Source of the DNA: Gammaproteobacteria bacterium
GTDB taxonomy: Bacteria; Pseudomonadota; Gammaproteobacteria; Granulosicoccales; Granulosicoccaceae
Length of the DNA: 61,691 bases
Reading direction: 5' to 3'
NCBI GenBank assembly: GCA_019634245.1
Contig: JAHQVR010000146.1
Span: forward strand, 1 to 61,691
The stretch's first letter is position 1. Each line of letters begins with the position of its first letter. The position numbers and the translations under genes were made by a program. The notes beneath the pieces are model-generated. The model did not search any database. It was given only the letters and a program-made list of their open reading frames with translations, and was not told the origin of the DNA. Shown here one piece after another: positions 18,935-28,559 of the stretch.

Positions 18935-20215
18935 TTAACGCTCCATAATGGCGCAAACGCCCATACCGCCAGCGGTACAAACAGATATTAGCCCTTTTCC
19001 ACCCTGACGCTGCTCTAGAATTTTCCCGAGAGTACCCACGATGCGGGCCCCGGTTGCAGCAAAGGGGTGTCCAACGGCCAAGCTGCTGCCTTTGATATTC
19101 ATGCGGGACTGGTCAATGCCGCCAAGCACATCCGTGCGTCCCAATTCAGATTGACAGTACTCAGGATCTTCCCAGGCTTTTAACGTACACAACACTTGTG
19201 CAGCGAACGCCTCATGGATTTCGTACACATCAAAATCCTGCAGAGTCATGTTCGCTCTATCCAACATTTTGCTCACCGCTACGGTGGGCGCCATGAGCAA
19301 ACCGGCACCAGCGACGTAATCTACGGCTGCGGTGGCTGAATGCGTCAGGTAAGCCTGTATGGGTAAATTACGTTCCTTTGCCCATTGTTCCGAACACAAC
19401 AACACACCTGCGGCACCATCGGTCAGTGGCGTACTATTGCCAGCACTCAAGGTTCCCTTCTCAGTTTTTTCGTACGCATTGCGAAGCCCACCCAAAACCT
19501 CCATATTGGTATCTGGGCGCATATTATTGTCACGCAGCACACCTTCACAGGGAAGCAATAAATCGTCATAGAACCCTTCTTCATACGCCGAAGCCGCATT
19601 GTGATGGGAACGCATTGCCAATTCATCCTGAGCTTCACGCGGAATACCCCACTGCTGGGCCATAAGCTCACAGTGCTGCCCCATACTCAAAAAAGTGCGC
19701 GGTTCATCTGTTGAAGGTGGCACCGGCGCTAGCTCTTTTGCACCGAGTCCTTTAAACACCCCTAATTTGGATTTAATATCTCGCGCCTTGCGCAGTTTCA
19801 TCAAACGCTTGGTAAATTTATTACTGAACACGATAGGTACATCACTGACGGTATCCGTACCGGCAGCAATAGCACTATCAATGTGCCCACTGGCAATTTT
19901 GGCTGCAGCTAACATAGATGCTTGTAAACTGGTCCCGCACGCCTGCTGCATAGTCAGCCCAGGTGTGCTGGGTGCAAGCCCAGAACTCAACACAGCTTCA
20001 CGAGTGAGATTCCAGTCACGAGAATGAGTGATAACCGCCCCGGCATTGACTTCATCCACATGCTCATTCTCCAGGCCGTATCGCTCAACCAACCCGGATA
20101 AAACAGTGCTGAGCATTTTCTTATTCGACAAATTTGCATAGGCAGAACCTGACCGACAAAATGGAATGCGGAGCCCACCGACAACCACTACGGGTCTGAT
20201 GCTTTGATTGGCCAT
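18935..20215 (-). CDS. fadI: 3-ketoacyl-CoA thiolase, FadI type
   Basis: A 426-residue thiolase that splits 3-ketoacyl-CoA with CoA, the last step of beta-oxidation. The acyl-accepting cysteine is C93 in MQQACGTSLQAS. The active-site HEAFAAQ, GHPFAATGARIVGT and CTAGGMGV with the second cysteine are all present. Length and the segment KELAPVPPSTDEP match the FadI branch, not FadA. It follows fadJ by eight bases on the same strand, as expected for the FadIJ complex. Confidence 0.94.
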   Translation of the reverse strand: MANQSIRPVVVVGGLRIPFCRSGSAYANLSNKKMLSTVLSGLVERYGLENEHVDEVNAGAVITHSRDWNLTREAVLSSGLAPSTPGLTMQQACGTSLQASMLAAAKIASGHIDSAIAAGTDTVSDVPIVFSNKFTKRLMKLRKARDIKSKLGVFKGLGAKELAPVPPSTDEPRTFLSMGQHCELMAQQWGIPREAQDELAMRSHHNAASAYEEGFYDDLLLPCEGVLRDNNMRPDTNMEVLGGLRNAYEKTEKGTLSAGNSTPLTDGAAGVLLCSEQWAKERNLPIQAYLTHSATAAVDYVAGAGLLMAPTVAVSKMLDRANMTLQDFDVYEIHEAFAAQVLCTLKAWEDPEYCQSELGRTDVLGGIDQSRMNIKGSSLAVGHPFAATGARIVGTLGKILEQRQGGKGLISVCTAGGMGVCAIMER

Positions 20216-20223
20216 AATTTCCC

Positions 20224-22179
20224 TTATTGGTTCGCTAGGTAATTCATTGGACCGCCCGTAAACGGCGCGAATCCGGTACCGAAAATAATTCCAGCATCGA
20301 GTAAATCGTCATCCGCCACAATGCCATCGGCAGACACAGACTGACATTCTGCTAAAAACGGCTTCATCAATCGTGCCGCCAATTGATCACCATAGGGGTT
20401 GTCCACACTGGCTGGCTTCCGATCGGACTTACCTTTGGTCCAGGTATAAAAGCCTTGTCCAGATTTCTTGCCCAGCTGTTTGTCATCGATCTTGTCCTGA
20501 AGTAGTTCTCTTTGAGCTTCTACATCTCCTGTGGCCAGGGTTTCTGCGACTTTCATACACACATCAAGCCCCACTACGTCAGCCAACTCAATCGGTCCCA
20601 TCGGCATACCAAAACGAACAGCAGCCGCATCGATGGTATTTTTATCAACGCCTTCGAGCATGACCGTAAATGCTTCCATTAAATACGGTGCGAGTACCCG
20701 ATTCACCAAGAACCCAGGGGAGCTTTTGGTCGGCAAAGGGTATCGGTTGATGGCCGCACAAAACGCACACCCCTTATCAACAGACTGAGCATCGGTTTTA
20801 TCGGAATAAACAACCTCAACCAGCGGCATCTTGGCAACCGGGTTAAAAAAGTGCAGCCCCATCAACACCGCAGGATTGTTGAGTTCTTGCGCCAATTCTT
20901 CTAAGGGTAACGCTGATGTGTTCGTCGCAAGAATCGCATGTTCCGCCATCTTCGGCTCAATCTCAGCGTACAGCGACCGTTTCGCATCCGCATCTTCGTA
21001 GATAGCTTCAATGATGACATCCGCACGCGCCACGCCTTTGCCTTCAACATCCGGAACCAACCGGCTCATCGCTGCAGTCACCGCCGGTTTGGTTTTCAGG
21101 CGCTTTTTAAATAGCGCTTTGGCACGCGTTAACGCTGGTTCTATGTATTTGAGCTCTCGATCTTGAAGCGTCACATCCAAACCCTGCACAACACACCAAG
21201 CCGCAATATCGCCTCCCATAACACCGGCACCAACCACATGAACTCGACGAGGTTCAAAGTCCACGGCCTTACCCAACTCTTTCATGCGCTCTGTTAGAAA
21301 GAACACTCGGCGTAAATTTCGCGCCGTATCACTCACCATCAAGCGGCCGACATTCTCTGCTTCGGCCTCGAACATTCGCTGTCGGTTATCGCGGTGCTCA
21401 GCCCACAGATCAATAAGCTCAAAGGGCGCAGGATAATGTTCAGGATTCGCTTTCTCTGCGGTTTTCTTGCGCATCAACGCCGCTACGCCCGCTCGGGCTG
21501 GCTGATAATTCGTGATACTGGCTGTACGAGAGGGCCCTCGGCTTTTACGTTTTTTCATGATGGCTCGACGTGCCGCCCAATGCAGGCTTGCGAATTCATC
21601 TACCAGCTCATCCACCACTCCCATTTTTCGAGCCGCAGGAGCACGTAGCAAGCGGCCACTGAGCATCAACTCCATACCCGCTAAGCCGCCGACGCGCTCT
21701 GTTAAACGCACGGTGCCTCCCAGTCCTGGAAAGATGCCGAGCTTAACTTCGGGCAACCCCAGACGGGTATCAGGTATATTCTTGGCGATAATGTAGTTGC
21801 AAGCCATAGCCAGCTCCAAACCTCCACCGAGACAGAAGCCATGTACTGCAGCCACCGTGTGACACGTTAAATTCTCCAATCGAGCTAAGACGGCATGTCC
21901 CTGTCGAATCTTCTCACTGACCTCTTCGGCGGACTCAAATTTATCGAATTCTCTAATGTCGGCCCCCAGAATAAAACTTCCGGGTTTATCAGAGGTGATG
22001 ACCAAGCCGGTAAGACTGGCAGTTTCTGCAAAACTGACGATATCACCCAGCTCGGTTAAAACCGCTTCGGATAATGAGTTACTGGATTCATTGGCTCTAT
22101 CGCAGGCGACCCAAAGAATATCGCTGCGATCCAGGTTTAAATTCCAATGCTGAAGATTTGGTAAGGCTGGAGTTGTCAT
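20224..22179 (-). CDS. fadJ: Fatty acid oxidation complex alpha subunit (FadJ-like)
   Basis: A bifunctional enoyl-CoA hydratase/3-hydroxyacyl-CoA dehydrogenase of 651 residues. The hydratase half has E122 in CLGGGLELAMACN and E144 in GLPEVKLGIFPGLGGT. The dehydrogenase half has the NAD motif VHVVGAGVMGG at about 313-323 and the catalytic histidine H443 in LMGLHFFNPVAKMPLVEVV. Both C-terminal dehydrogenase repeats are present, though the protein is some 60 residues shorter than typical FadB/FadJ. ATG 22179 is preferred over a TTG two codons earlier. It heads the run fadJ-fadI-SIMPL-deaminase. Pairing with a FadI-type thiolase favours FadJ over FadB. Confidence 0.92.
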   Translation of the reverse strand: MTTPALPNLQHWNLNLDRSDILWVACDRANESSNSLSEAVLTELGDIVSFAETASLTGLVITSDKPGSFILGADIREFDKFESAEEVSEKIRQGHAVLARLENLTCHTVAAVHGFCLGGGLELAMACNYIIAKNIPDTRLGLPEVKLGIFPGLGGTVRLTERVGGLAGMELMLSGRLLRAPAARKMGVVDELVDEFASLHWAARRAIMKKRKSRGPSRTASITNYQPARAGVAALMRKKTAEKANPEHYPAPFELIDLWAEHRDNRQRMFEAEAENVGRLMVSDTARNLRRVFFLTERMKELGKAVDFEPRRVHVVGAGVMGGDIAAWCVVQGLDVTLQDRELKYIEPALTRAKALFKKRLKTKPAVTAAMSRLVPDVEGKGVARADVIIEAIYEDADAKRSLYAEIEPKMAEHAILATNTSALPLEELAQELNNPAVLMGLHFFNPVAKMPLVEVVYSDKTDAQSVDKGCAFCAAINRYPLPTKSSPGFLVNRVLAPYLMEAFTVMLEGVDKNTIDAAAVRFGMPMGPIELADVVGLDVCMKVAETLATGDVEAQRELLQDKIDDKQLGKKSGQGFYTWTKGKSDRKPASVDNPYGDQLAARLMKPFLAECQSVSADGIVADDDLLDAGIIFGTGFAPFTGGPMNYLANQ

Positions 22180-22290
22180 TATCAAGTCGTCGCGAAAGTA
22201 TCGAACAGTGTGACAGCGCCGATACGGGTAAGTTTGAAAGAATAAGGCAGCAGTTTAACTGATGTCGTTCTCACTATTCTGGCAGATCAG
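22180..22290 (-). promoter_or_regulatory. fadJ upstream region
   Basis: About 110 bases between fadJ and the end of the bat operon, both on the minus strand. The promoter of the fadJI run should lie here unless it is read through from the bat genes. I looked for FadR-like and PsrA-like palindromes and saw none. Confidence 0.3.
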
Positions 22291-24210
22291 CTACAGCTCC
22301 GGCAGTCCGTTTGCAGACGTGCGCTTTTGAGCCTGGTTTTCAGACAGTTCTGTTAAAGATTGTTCCAATACGGTGGGTAGCTCCGATAGCGTTTGCCAGA
22401 CGCCGCTGCTGCTGGTGCCATCCTCCGGTCGATAAAGCTCAGCATCTAAAGCACGGCACAACCAATCAAGCTGAGCTGACGATAGTCGAGTACTTAGTGC
22501 GGACAAATGCCCAGGTGGATCCTGCGGCCACACCGCCGAGCCCCAGTTCAACGTCTCGGTAAGCGTAGCGTGTGCAGAGCGGGCCGTAATCGCTTCACGG
22601 AGCTGAGTAAGCGCGCTTTGACGATCTTTAACACTCATAACTGCTTTGGGCTCTGGAGACGTCTTTGTATCCCTTGTCTGCATCGTCTTGGTTCGACGCG
22701 ACCAGACCAAAAACGCCAAGGCGGTCGCGACCCAGCCAAGCCCCAACAACAACGCCAGCCATCGCCAAAAGCCGCCATGGTGGGTAGTCGAAGCTTCGGC
22801 AGATGTTGCCGTTGCCGCGACGGAACTCGCGGAGAGAGAATCAGACGCCACCAATGAGTCAGTCTCCGAAGGGCGCGTGGGTTCCACGGACTGATCATCA
22901 TCCGCGCCCATGGCCGCGGAGACCGCCTCACCCACCACTTCTATGGTTTGCGGGGGTAAAACTGCAGACTCGATCTGCTCAGTATCTGTGTTAAACCACT
23001 CGATCTTCAATTCTGGTAGTTCGAAGGTCCCCGGTCGCTGAGCTATGATGGCCCAACTGGTGTCTTGCACCGTGTTAATACCCTCTGCGGTTTCGACAAC
23101 ATTTGAGGATAGATCTTCCGAATACAGATCTAAACCGTCGATTTCCGGCAACGGCAGTTCCGGTAGCTGGTTTGGACCAACACCGACTCCGCTTAATTTA
23201 ATCACGCGGGTTATTGGTTGATCGATATCAACCTTCAACACAGCACTACCTCTGTTGAAACTCACAACAGCCTCTTGATCCTCCTCAGGCGCTACATTGA
23301 GCAGCTGCCCATCTGCCGCCACTTCAGTAACACTTTGGACTGCAGTTCGAGGAGTCCATCGATTGTGTATCTCAACCTGTTGTGCTGGCAGCCACCAACT
23401 AGAGTCATGTGACTCGGGCCGCGGCTTTACCGTCAGCTCGATGGCCGGTGTTCGACGCTTGATCCATTTCGAATCTCGAAAAAATCCTTGCACTGCTTGC
23501 GGATCTCTTGGCACAGAGGCGGACATTAACAGCGAAGGAATTTCCAGCGTGCCACTTTTTTGTGGAAACAGCGCAAATCTTTGAGACCGTACACGATATT
23601 GCTGGCCATCGATATTCTCTACACTTTCTGCTTCACGGCCCAGGTTGTGAATCACTAAATCATCGTGTCGGAGTGAAGTGATCTGCTGATCAAAAACTTC
23701 AACGGCCTCATGCACTTTAATGGTTAACAGCACTTGCTCCTGAACATACACAGAGGATTTATCTACCTCAGCGGTTAAAAACAGAATTCGCGCGCTGCCC
23801 ACGCTCGCTTCTGACACAGTGACTTGCACAGGATTGGATAGCGCTCTGCCAACGCTGATGGCGGGAATAGTGAAAACACCAACGTCTTTGGGTACAAGCT
23901 CCAACACCCAGGTTTGTATCCGTTGCTGAGATCCATTTACGATTTGTACCTGCTGGGAATTCGAGCGTGCAATAACATCAAAGTCTTTTTGTAGTTCGGT
24001 AAAATCGACGTCATCGGATGCAGAGTTAGTGATTATTTGCAGTGTTACTGAATCATCGATAGTAATAACATCAGAGCTGATCCGAGCTTCTACGATTTCC
24101 TGCTGAGCGTAACCCACCACACTCAAGCAGAGACAAAATACGCAGATGCATAGACGACAATAGCCTGTCCATCGGTCTGATTGCCGTACTGAATTACCAG
24201 GGTTTGGCAC
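22291..24210 (-). CDS. BatD-family (oxygen tolerance) membrane protein
   Basis: A 639-residue BatD-like protein. A signal peptide (ending near VVGYAQQE) leads a long periplasmic part with repeated beta-sandwich segments (for example VQIVNGSQQRIQTWVLELVP and the later AEVDKSSVYVQEQVLLTIKV). One membrane helix follows (WRWLALLLGLGWVATALAFLVW, about residues 482-503), then a cytoplasmic tail. The start is GTG and overlaps the TPR gene by 17 bases. As last gene of the MoxR-Bat operon it should work with the VWA proteins at the inner membrane. The biochemical role of Bat proteins is not settled. Confidence 0.87.
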   Translation of the reverse strand: MPNPGNSVRQSDRWTGYCRLCICVFCLCLSVVGYAQQEIVEARISSDVITIDDSVTLQIITNSASDDVDFTELQKDFDVIARSNSQQVQIVNGSQQRIQTWVLELVPKDVGVFTIPAISVGRALSNPVQVTVSEASVGSARILFLTAEVDKSSVYVQEQVLLTIKVHEAVEVFDQQITSLRHDDLVIHNLGREAESVENIDGQQYRVRSQRFALFPQKSGTLEIPSLLMSASVPRDPQAVQGFFRDSKWIKRRTPAIELTVKPRPESHDSSWWLPAQQVEIHNRWTPRTAVQSVTEVAADGQLLNVAPEEDQEAVVSFNRGSAVLKVDIDQPITRVIKLSGVGVGPNQLPELPLPEIDGLDLYSEDLSSNVVETAEGINTVQDTSWAIIAQRPGTFELPELKIEWFNTDTEQIESAVLPPQTIEVVGEAVSAAMGADDDQSVEPTRPSETDSLVASDSLSASSVAATATSAEASTTHHGGFWRWLALLLGLGWVATALAFLVWSRRTKTMQTRDTKTSPEPKAVMSVKDRQSALTQLREAITARSAHATLTETLNWGSAVWPQDPPGHLSALSTRLSSAQLDWLCRALDAELYRPEDGTSSSGVWQTLSELPTVLEQSLTELSENQAQKRTSANGLPEL

Positions 24211-25075
24211 TACTTTGAACTCCCGGATATTGTTGTCTGTGGCTGAGCTCTAACTTTCGCCGGAGTAATCCCGCCGGATCATCATCAATCTGACGCAACC
24301 ATTGTTCCGTGGACTGATCCGATTCTGATAAAGGCTCCGAATTCAGTTGTGCAGACCCACGCGCGCCCTCGTTGTCACTGCGGGCTTGTTCTAGCGCTTC
24401 CCTCGCCGCATCTTCGGTATTCTCAGCGCTGGAGTTTTCAGCCAGATCGTCACCTGCTTGCTGAGACTGTTGGGCTTCGGACGAAGAATTTTGCGCATTC
24501 TGTGATTGCCCAGCGCCGGCGGGCTGCTGTTGGTTCTGGGAAGATGGTTGCCCCTGCTGATTTTGTTGCCCTTGCTGGTTCTGCTGAGCGTTCTGAGATT
24601 GGTTCTGCTGGCTCTGACCGCTATCGCCATCCTGTGGCTGCTGTTCAAGTTCATTTAATTTCTCAGCAATCGAACGGTTATGCTGGGCGTCTTTATGATC
24701 CGGTTGAGTGTCGAGTAGTTCATCAAACTTCTCGATGGCTTTGTCGTATTCGCCCTGGTGTATCAACGACGTAGCTTCGTTGTAGGCCGCACCGACCGTG
24801 TCGGTATCTGTGTCTGACTCCGTCTTCGCTTTGGAGAATGCTTCTGTTGCCTTGTCAAATTCACCTTTTTGAAAATACCCATGACCTCGCCAATGTTCAT
24901 CCGGTGCATGCTGAATCAGCGCATCACTCTCACGATCGGCTTTCTGCCTAGCAGCTCGCTGCTCAGGCGTTTGCCACAAATTACGCCACTCAAAGGCCGA
25001 CGAAGAACCAGCAGCACCTAGAAGAATGGCAGCAACGAACCCGAGACTAAGCTGTCGAATCCACGCCTTCACCAC
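24194..25075 (-). CDS. TPR protein of the Bat operon with Gln-rich tail
   Basis: A 293-residue exported or membrane-anchored protein. An N-terminal hydrophobic segment (SLGFVAAILLGAAGSSSA) precedes two to three TPR repeats (about 60-140: HGYFQKGEFDKATEAFSKAK, AAYNEATSLIHQGEYDKAIE). The second half is strongly enriched in Gln, Asn, Ser and Gly (about 148-225), then Glu/Ser-rich. Bat operons usually have such a TPR protein next to, or fused with, the VWA protein BatB. The start is GTG and overlaps the end of batB. The tail is probably disordered and may be variable in length. Confidence 0.85.
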   Translation of the reverse strand: MVKAWIRQLSLGFVAAILLGAAGSSSAFEWRNLWQTPEQRAARQKADRESDALIQHAPDEHWRGHGYFQKGEFDKATEAFSKAKTESDTDTDTVGAAYNEATSLIHQGEYDKAIEKFDELLDTQPDHKDAQHNRSIAEKLNELEQQPQDGDSGQSQQNQSQNAQQNQQGQQNQQGQPSSQNQQQPAGAGQSQNAQNSSSEAQQSQQAGDDLAENSSAENTEDAAREALEQARSDNEGARGSAQLNSEPLSESDQSTEQWLRQIDDDPAGLLRRKLELSHRQQYPGVQSSAKPW

Positions 25076-26058
25076 GCCAAGCCTCGCCGAAATAGAGCCA
25101 AACTCAAAATAGCTAACAGCACTACCAGATAGGGCCCACGTTCAATCCAGTAACTCCCCTGTTGATCTGCAATATCGGTTTGCTTCTCACCATCATTCAT
25201 TGCGTTCAACGCTAGCTGGTGCAAATCAAGCTGATCTGATTTCACATCGATATAGCTTCCACCCCCGGTGGCGCTGAGCTTTTTCAAGCCCGAGACATCA
25301 AGTTTAGGAACGACCACAGCCCCTGAACTGTTCTTAATAAATTTTCCATCTGTGTCACGAAGCGGAGCGCCTTGCGCTGTTCCAACACCCATAACCGAAA
25401 CAATATGCCCAGCCTTCCTTGCAGCTTTCGCTGCGGTTACATCACGACTCGAAATAGTCGCATCCGTCACCAGAAGCAAATGCCCAGCACTGACACCAGA
25501 TTGTTTCAACAAATCAATACCCTGAAAAATAGCTAAGTCAACTCGGCTACCTTGAATAGGCATAACTTCCGGGGACATTGACGGCAAAAACGATTCTATC
25601 GTTGCAAAATCATCCGTCAATGGGCTGATGACATAAGGGCGCTCAGAGAAAGCCACCAACCCCAACTGCTGCCCAGCTGATTGCTCAAAGACATCTTTTA
25701 ACTTGAACACTGCACGGGTTAGTCGATTCGGTTTAACGTCTTCGGCATACATAGAATTGGACAGATCGAACAAAATAACGCTGGAGTCAACTGAGGAATA
25801 CAGTGGCACTGGCCGCTGTTCCCAAACGGGTCCAGCCAACACTAGCAGGCATAGACACCAACCGGCGAATAGCGCTATGGCACTGGTGTGACGCTTATGC
25901 TGAGGCGGTTCAATTACGTAACGCTGCAGTTCTTTGTCGACCACACCGTCCCACAGCGTATCGGTAAGTGACTCTCGCCACCACCACCATACCAGCCCGG
26001 CTAGGGGAATCAATCCTAACAACCACATGGGCCGCAACAGAGAAAAACCATCAAACAT
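25069..26058 (-). CDS. BatB-like VWA-domain membrane protein
   Basis: A VWA-domain protein of 329 residues. Two N-terminal membrane helices (about 11-27 and 59-78) flank a basic loop, followed by the VWA domain with an intact MIDAS motif DLSNSM (D98, S100, S102) and later TDATIS. A C-terminal helix (YLVVLLAILSLALF) anchors it again. This helix-VWA-helix build is typical of BatA/BatB. ATG 26058 is chosen over GTG 26067 since it overlaps the batA stop as ATGTTTGA. The likely partner is the VWA protein encoded just upstream. Confidence 0.9.
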   Translation of the reverse strand: MFDGFSLLRPMWLLGLIPLAGLVWWWWRESLTDTLWDGVVDKELQRYVIEPPQHKRHTSAIALFAGWCLCLLVLAGPVWEQRPVPLYSSVDSSVILFDLSNSMYAEDVKPNRLTRAVFKLKDVFEQSAGQQLGLVAFSERPYVISPLTDDFATIESFLPSMSPEVMPIQGSRVDLAIFQGIDLLKQSGVSAGHLLLVTDATISSRDVTAAKAARKAGHIVSVMGVGTAQGAPLRDTDGKFIKNSSGAVVVPKLDVSGLKKLSATGGGSYIDVKSDQLDLHQLALNAMNDGEKQTDIADQQGSYWIERGPYLVVLLAILSLALFRRGLAW

Positions 26059-27085
26059 AGCGACCACTCACCGCACGCTTGGCTGCTGCCCAACACAGAC
26101 TAATCAACAAGGCAAGGCTCAATGGATAGACATAAAGCTCTGTGACCGGCCTGAATTCTTTATCGTCGTGTTCTGTTGGCTCTAGAATGTCAATCTGTGC
26201 ATAAATGTTTTCGAGTTCTTTGACATTGCGTGCCCGAAAGTAAGTTCCTCCAGTGTTGTCCGCGATCGCCCGTAGCGTGGGTTCATCCAATTCGCTACGC
26301 CGCATACCTAAACCTAAGCCAAAGCGACTGCTGCCCGGGTCGGGCCCTACGCCAATGGTATGAATGCGAATATCGTTTTTAGCCGCCACCGCTGCTGCTT
26401 CCAACGGTGTCACTATCCCTGCATTACTCTCACCATCGGTGAGCAGAATCATGACTCGTGCTTCAGCGGGCCGCTGTCGCAGACGTTTTATTCCGAGCCC
26501 AATAGCATCTCCAATTGCCGTGGAACGACCGGCCAACCCAACGACTGTTTCATCCAGAAAGTGTTGCAATGTGGCATGGTCGTGAGTCAGCGGCGTCTGA
26601 ATATAGGCAGCCTCACCGAATAAAATTAAACCGATTCTGTCCCCAGGTCGACGCGATATAAAATTCTTCGCTACGTACTTTACAACGGCCAATCGAGAAG
26701 CGGCTCGAGAACCTCCATAGAGATCCGTTTCAGACATGCTGCCAGAGGTATCAATAGTCAACATTAAATCGCGACCACTCACCGGTACGCCCTGTGGCTC
26801 CCCAAAATACTGCGGGCGAGCAATCGCTGCGAGAAGGAAAAACCACATCAACAGGAGTAATAACAACCCAATCCAACCACGACGCATTGTGGATTTTTGC
26901 GTACTCAGTGTTTGCAACGCCTCCATCTGCGGAACTTGCAAGGCGCGCTGCTGGGCAGGTTTGTATTCAGGAAGAATAAACAACATCAGCAAAGGGATGG
27001 GCAATGCGACAAACGCCCAGGGCCAGAACCATTCTACGGTGTCCCACGACGCCACCAAGCGGATTCCATTGAGCCAGGCTTCCAT
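26051..27085 (-). CDS. BatA-like VWA-domain membrane protein
   Basis: A 344-residue VWA protein. Membrane helices at about 22-38 and 70-88 precede the VWA domain, whose MIDAS reads DTSGSMSETD (D112, S114, S116) with TDGESNAG further on. A last helix near 320-335 (YPLSLALLISLCWAA) completes the BatA topology. Its ATG overlaps the TGA of the DUF4381 gene by one base. The intact MIDAS indicates metal-dependent protein binding. The MoxR ATPase of the same operon is the expected remodelling partner. Confidence 0.9.
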   Translation of the reverse strand: MEAWLNGIRLVASWDTVEWFWPWAFVALPIPLLMLFILPEYKPAQQRALQVPQMEALQTLSTQKSTMRRGWIGLLLLLLMWFFLLAAIARPQYFGEPQGVPVSGRDLMLTIDTSGSMSETDLYGGSRAASRLAVVKYVAKNFISRRPGDRIGLILFGEAAYIQTPLTHDHATLQHFLDETVVGLAGRSTAIGDAIGLGIKRLRQRPAEARVMILLTDGESNAGIVTPLEAAAVAAKNDIRIHTIGVGPDPGSSRFGLGLGMRRSELDEPTLRAIADNTGGTYFRARNVKELENIYAQIDILEPTEHDDKEFRPVTELYVYPLSLALLISLCWAAAKRAVSGRYV

Positions 27086-27576
27086 CAGCGATCCTGCTGC
27101 CGGTTCACTAGCGAGACCGATAGCTGCTCTACGGCATTGATCAAGCTTTCTGCGTCACCGACCCCAATCTTCGGAGCCGGCTCATAAGGCGCGCTAAGTA
27201 ACAACAGACCAGGGCCTTGGGTAAAGATCGGCCGACCAGCCAGCACATCTAGACGTTCAAGCCACTGATCTTGTATCAAAGAGGCATGCGTTGCGTCAGT
27301 ATCGGCAAGTAACGATAATCGCCGCGCCAATGCCGAACACTGCGCCACGACTTGCTGCGTATCACCAGCGACCAATTGTTCGCGCATCGCCGCTATTTCT
27401 AGCCGAACATCTTTCTCCCAACGCAGCTGTGTAGAGCGCTTGCTGCGCCGCCAAAACAAAAAGCTTCCACACGCAATTAACAACAGCAACACCCACCATC
27501 CCGGCGCAGGCAGTGAGCTCACTGAGGGTATATAGAGCTCACGAAGTTCGGCTAATAGCTTATCGCGTTCGTTCAT
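27085..27576 (-). CDS. DUF4381 family membrane protein
   Basis: A 163-residue DUF4381 protein. It has a short N-terminal region (LAELRELYIPSVSSLPAPGW), a single membrane helix (WWVLLLLIACGSFLFW, about 27-42) and a cytoplasmic helical domain. The family occurs almost only between DUF58 and VWA genes of MoxR operons, as here. The ATG overlaps the DUF58 stop by four bases. Its function is unknown; its position implies a structural part of the Bat assembly. Confidence 0.85.
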   Translation of the reverse strand: MNERDKLLAELRELYIPSVSSLPAPGWWVLLLLIACGSFLFWRRSKRSTQLRWEKDVRLEIAAMREQLVAGDTQQVVAQCSALARRLSLLADTDATHASLIQDQWLERLDVLAGRPIFTQGPGLLLLSAPYEPAPKIGVGDAESLINAVEQLSVSLVNRQQDR

Positions 27577-28532
27577 GATGAGCTCGTCGACGCCTGTGAA
27601 TCGATTTCAGGGGCACCGAGATTGCCGAAATAGAGTTTGCTGGCAATTGACTTTAAATCATCATTGGTCGATATGTGCAACACACGTCCTCGATGGGCCA
27701 CAAAGAATTTTTCGACCTCATGAGTTTTCTGGGTAAAGCGATCTGAGTAGTCTTTTTGTTGATTTTTACCACCCACATTCAAACTTAAGTATCGAGCCGT
27801 TTCATCAAACTTGCCTACAAAGGTATAGCGACCACGAGCCGGTAGGGCTGCTTCAATCGGGTCGGATATTTTCACACCAGTGAAGTCATGCCGCCGCGTT
27901 AGATTCGCCAGTGCATTTTTACCACGTCGGTCAAAGTCGTCAAAGTCACTCAGAATAAGAACTGAGGTGCCTGATTGAATGAGCGCACGCAAACGAGACA
28001 AACACTCACTGAACTGGCCTTTTCCCGGTTTTGGCACTTGCCGTTGACCATCTTCCACGGCTTTGAGCAACTTCATCAATCCACGCCGACCAGCTTCGGG
28101 ACGAATTTCCTTGCGCCATTGATCAGTGAACACCATTCCACCAACCCGATCACCGTTGGCCACGTGACACCAGCCCATCAATGCAGCCAGTCTGGCCGCC
28201 ATCATCGATTTATACATGCCGCGTGTTCCAAATCGCATCGCAGCGCGAAAATCGATCACCAACATCACTGGGTTTTCACGCTCTTCAATAAAAAGCTTGG
28301 TGTGGGCCTTACCGGAACGCGCGGTGACGTTCCAATCGATATTACGCACATCATCACCGGCAATGTATTCACGCACTTCGGCAAAATCCAACCCTCGCCC
28401 CAATCGTTTGGATGCCGCTTGCCCTGTGCGAACCGAAGCACTTTTACGCAGGCGTGTGCGAGAGACTGCCTCAGCCAGCATCCGCAACTCTACGAGTTCC
28501 TTTAAAGTGGTACTGGCAGGGGAAGCAAACAC
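27573..28532 (-). CDS. DUF58 family protein
   Basis: A 319-residue DUF58 protein. The family signature is clear: GLDFAEVREYIAGDDVRNID, WNVTARSGKAHTKLFIEERE and NPVMLVID. DUF58 proteins have a VWA-like fold and are encoded beside MoxR ATPases. The start is GTG, 27 bases after moxR. No membrane helix is obvious, so it is probably cytoplasmic and may link MoxR with the membrane VWA proteins. Confidence 0.9.
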   Translation of the reverse strand: MFASPASTTLKELVELRMLAEAVSRTRLRKSASVRTGQAASKRLGRGLDFAEVREYIAGDDVRNIDWNVTARSGKAHTKLFIEERENPVMLVIDFRAAMRFGTRGMYKSMMAARLAALMGWCHVANGDRVGGMVFTDQWRKEIRPEAGRRGLMKLLKAVEDGQRQVPKPGKGQFSECLSRLRALIQSGTSVLILSDFDDFDRRGKNALANLTRRHDFTGVKISDPIEAALPARGRYTFVGKFDETARYLSLNVGGKNQQKDYSDRFTQKTHEVEKFFVAHRGRVLHISTNDDLKSIASKLYFGNLGAPEIDSQASTSSS

Positions 28533-28559
28533 AGCTATTCAGCCTGACATGGATAAGTG

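Noticed and set aside
22180..22290. FadR or PsrA operator before fadJ
   Set aside because: I looked for the expected palindromes and found none that fit.
24349..24774. A 141-codon plus-strand frame
   Set aside because: It lies wholly antisense to the TPR gene, whose Gln/Asn-rich composition removes stops from the other strand.
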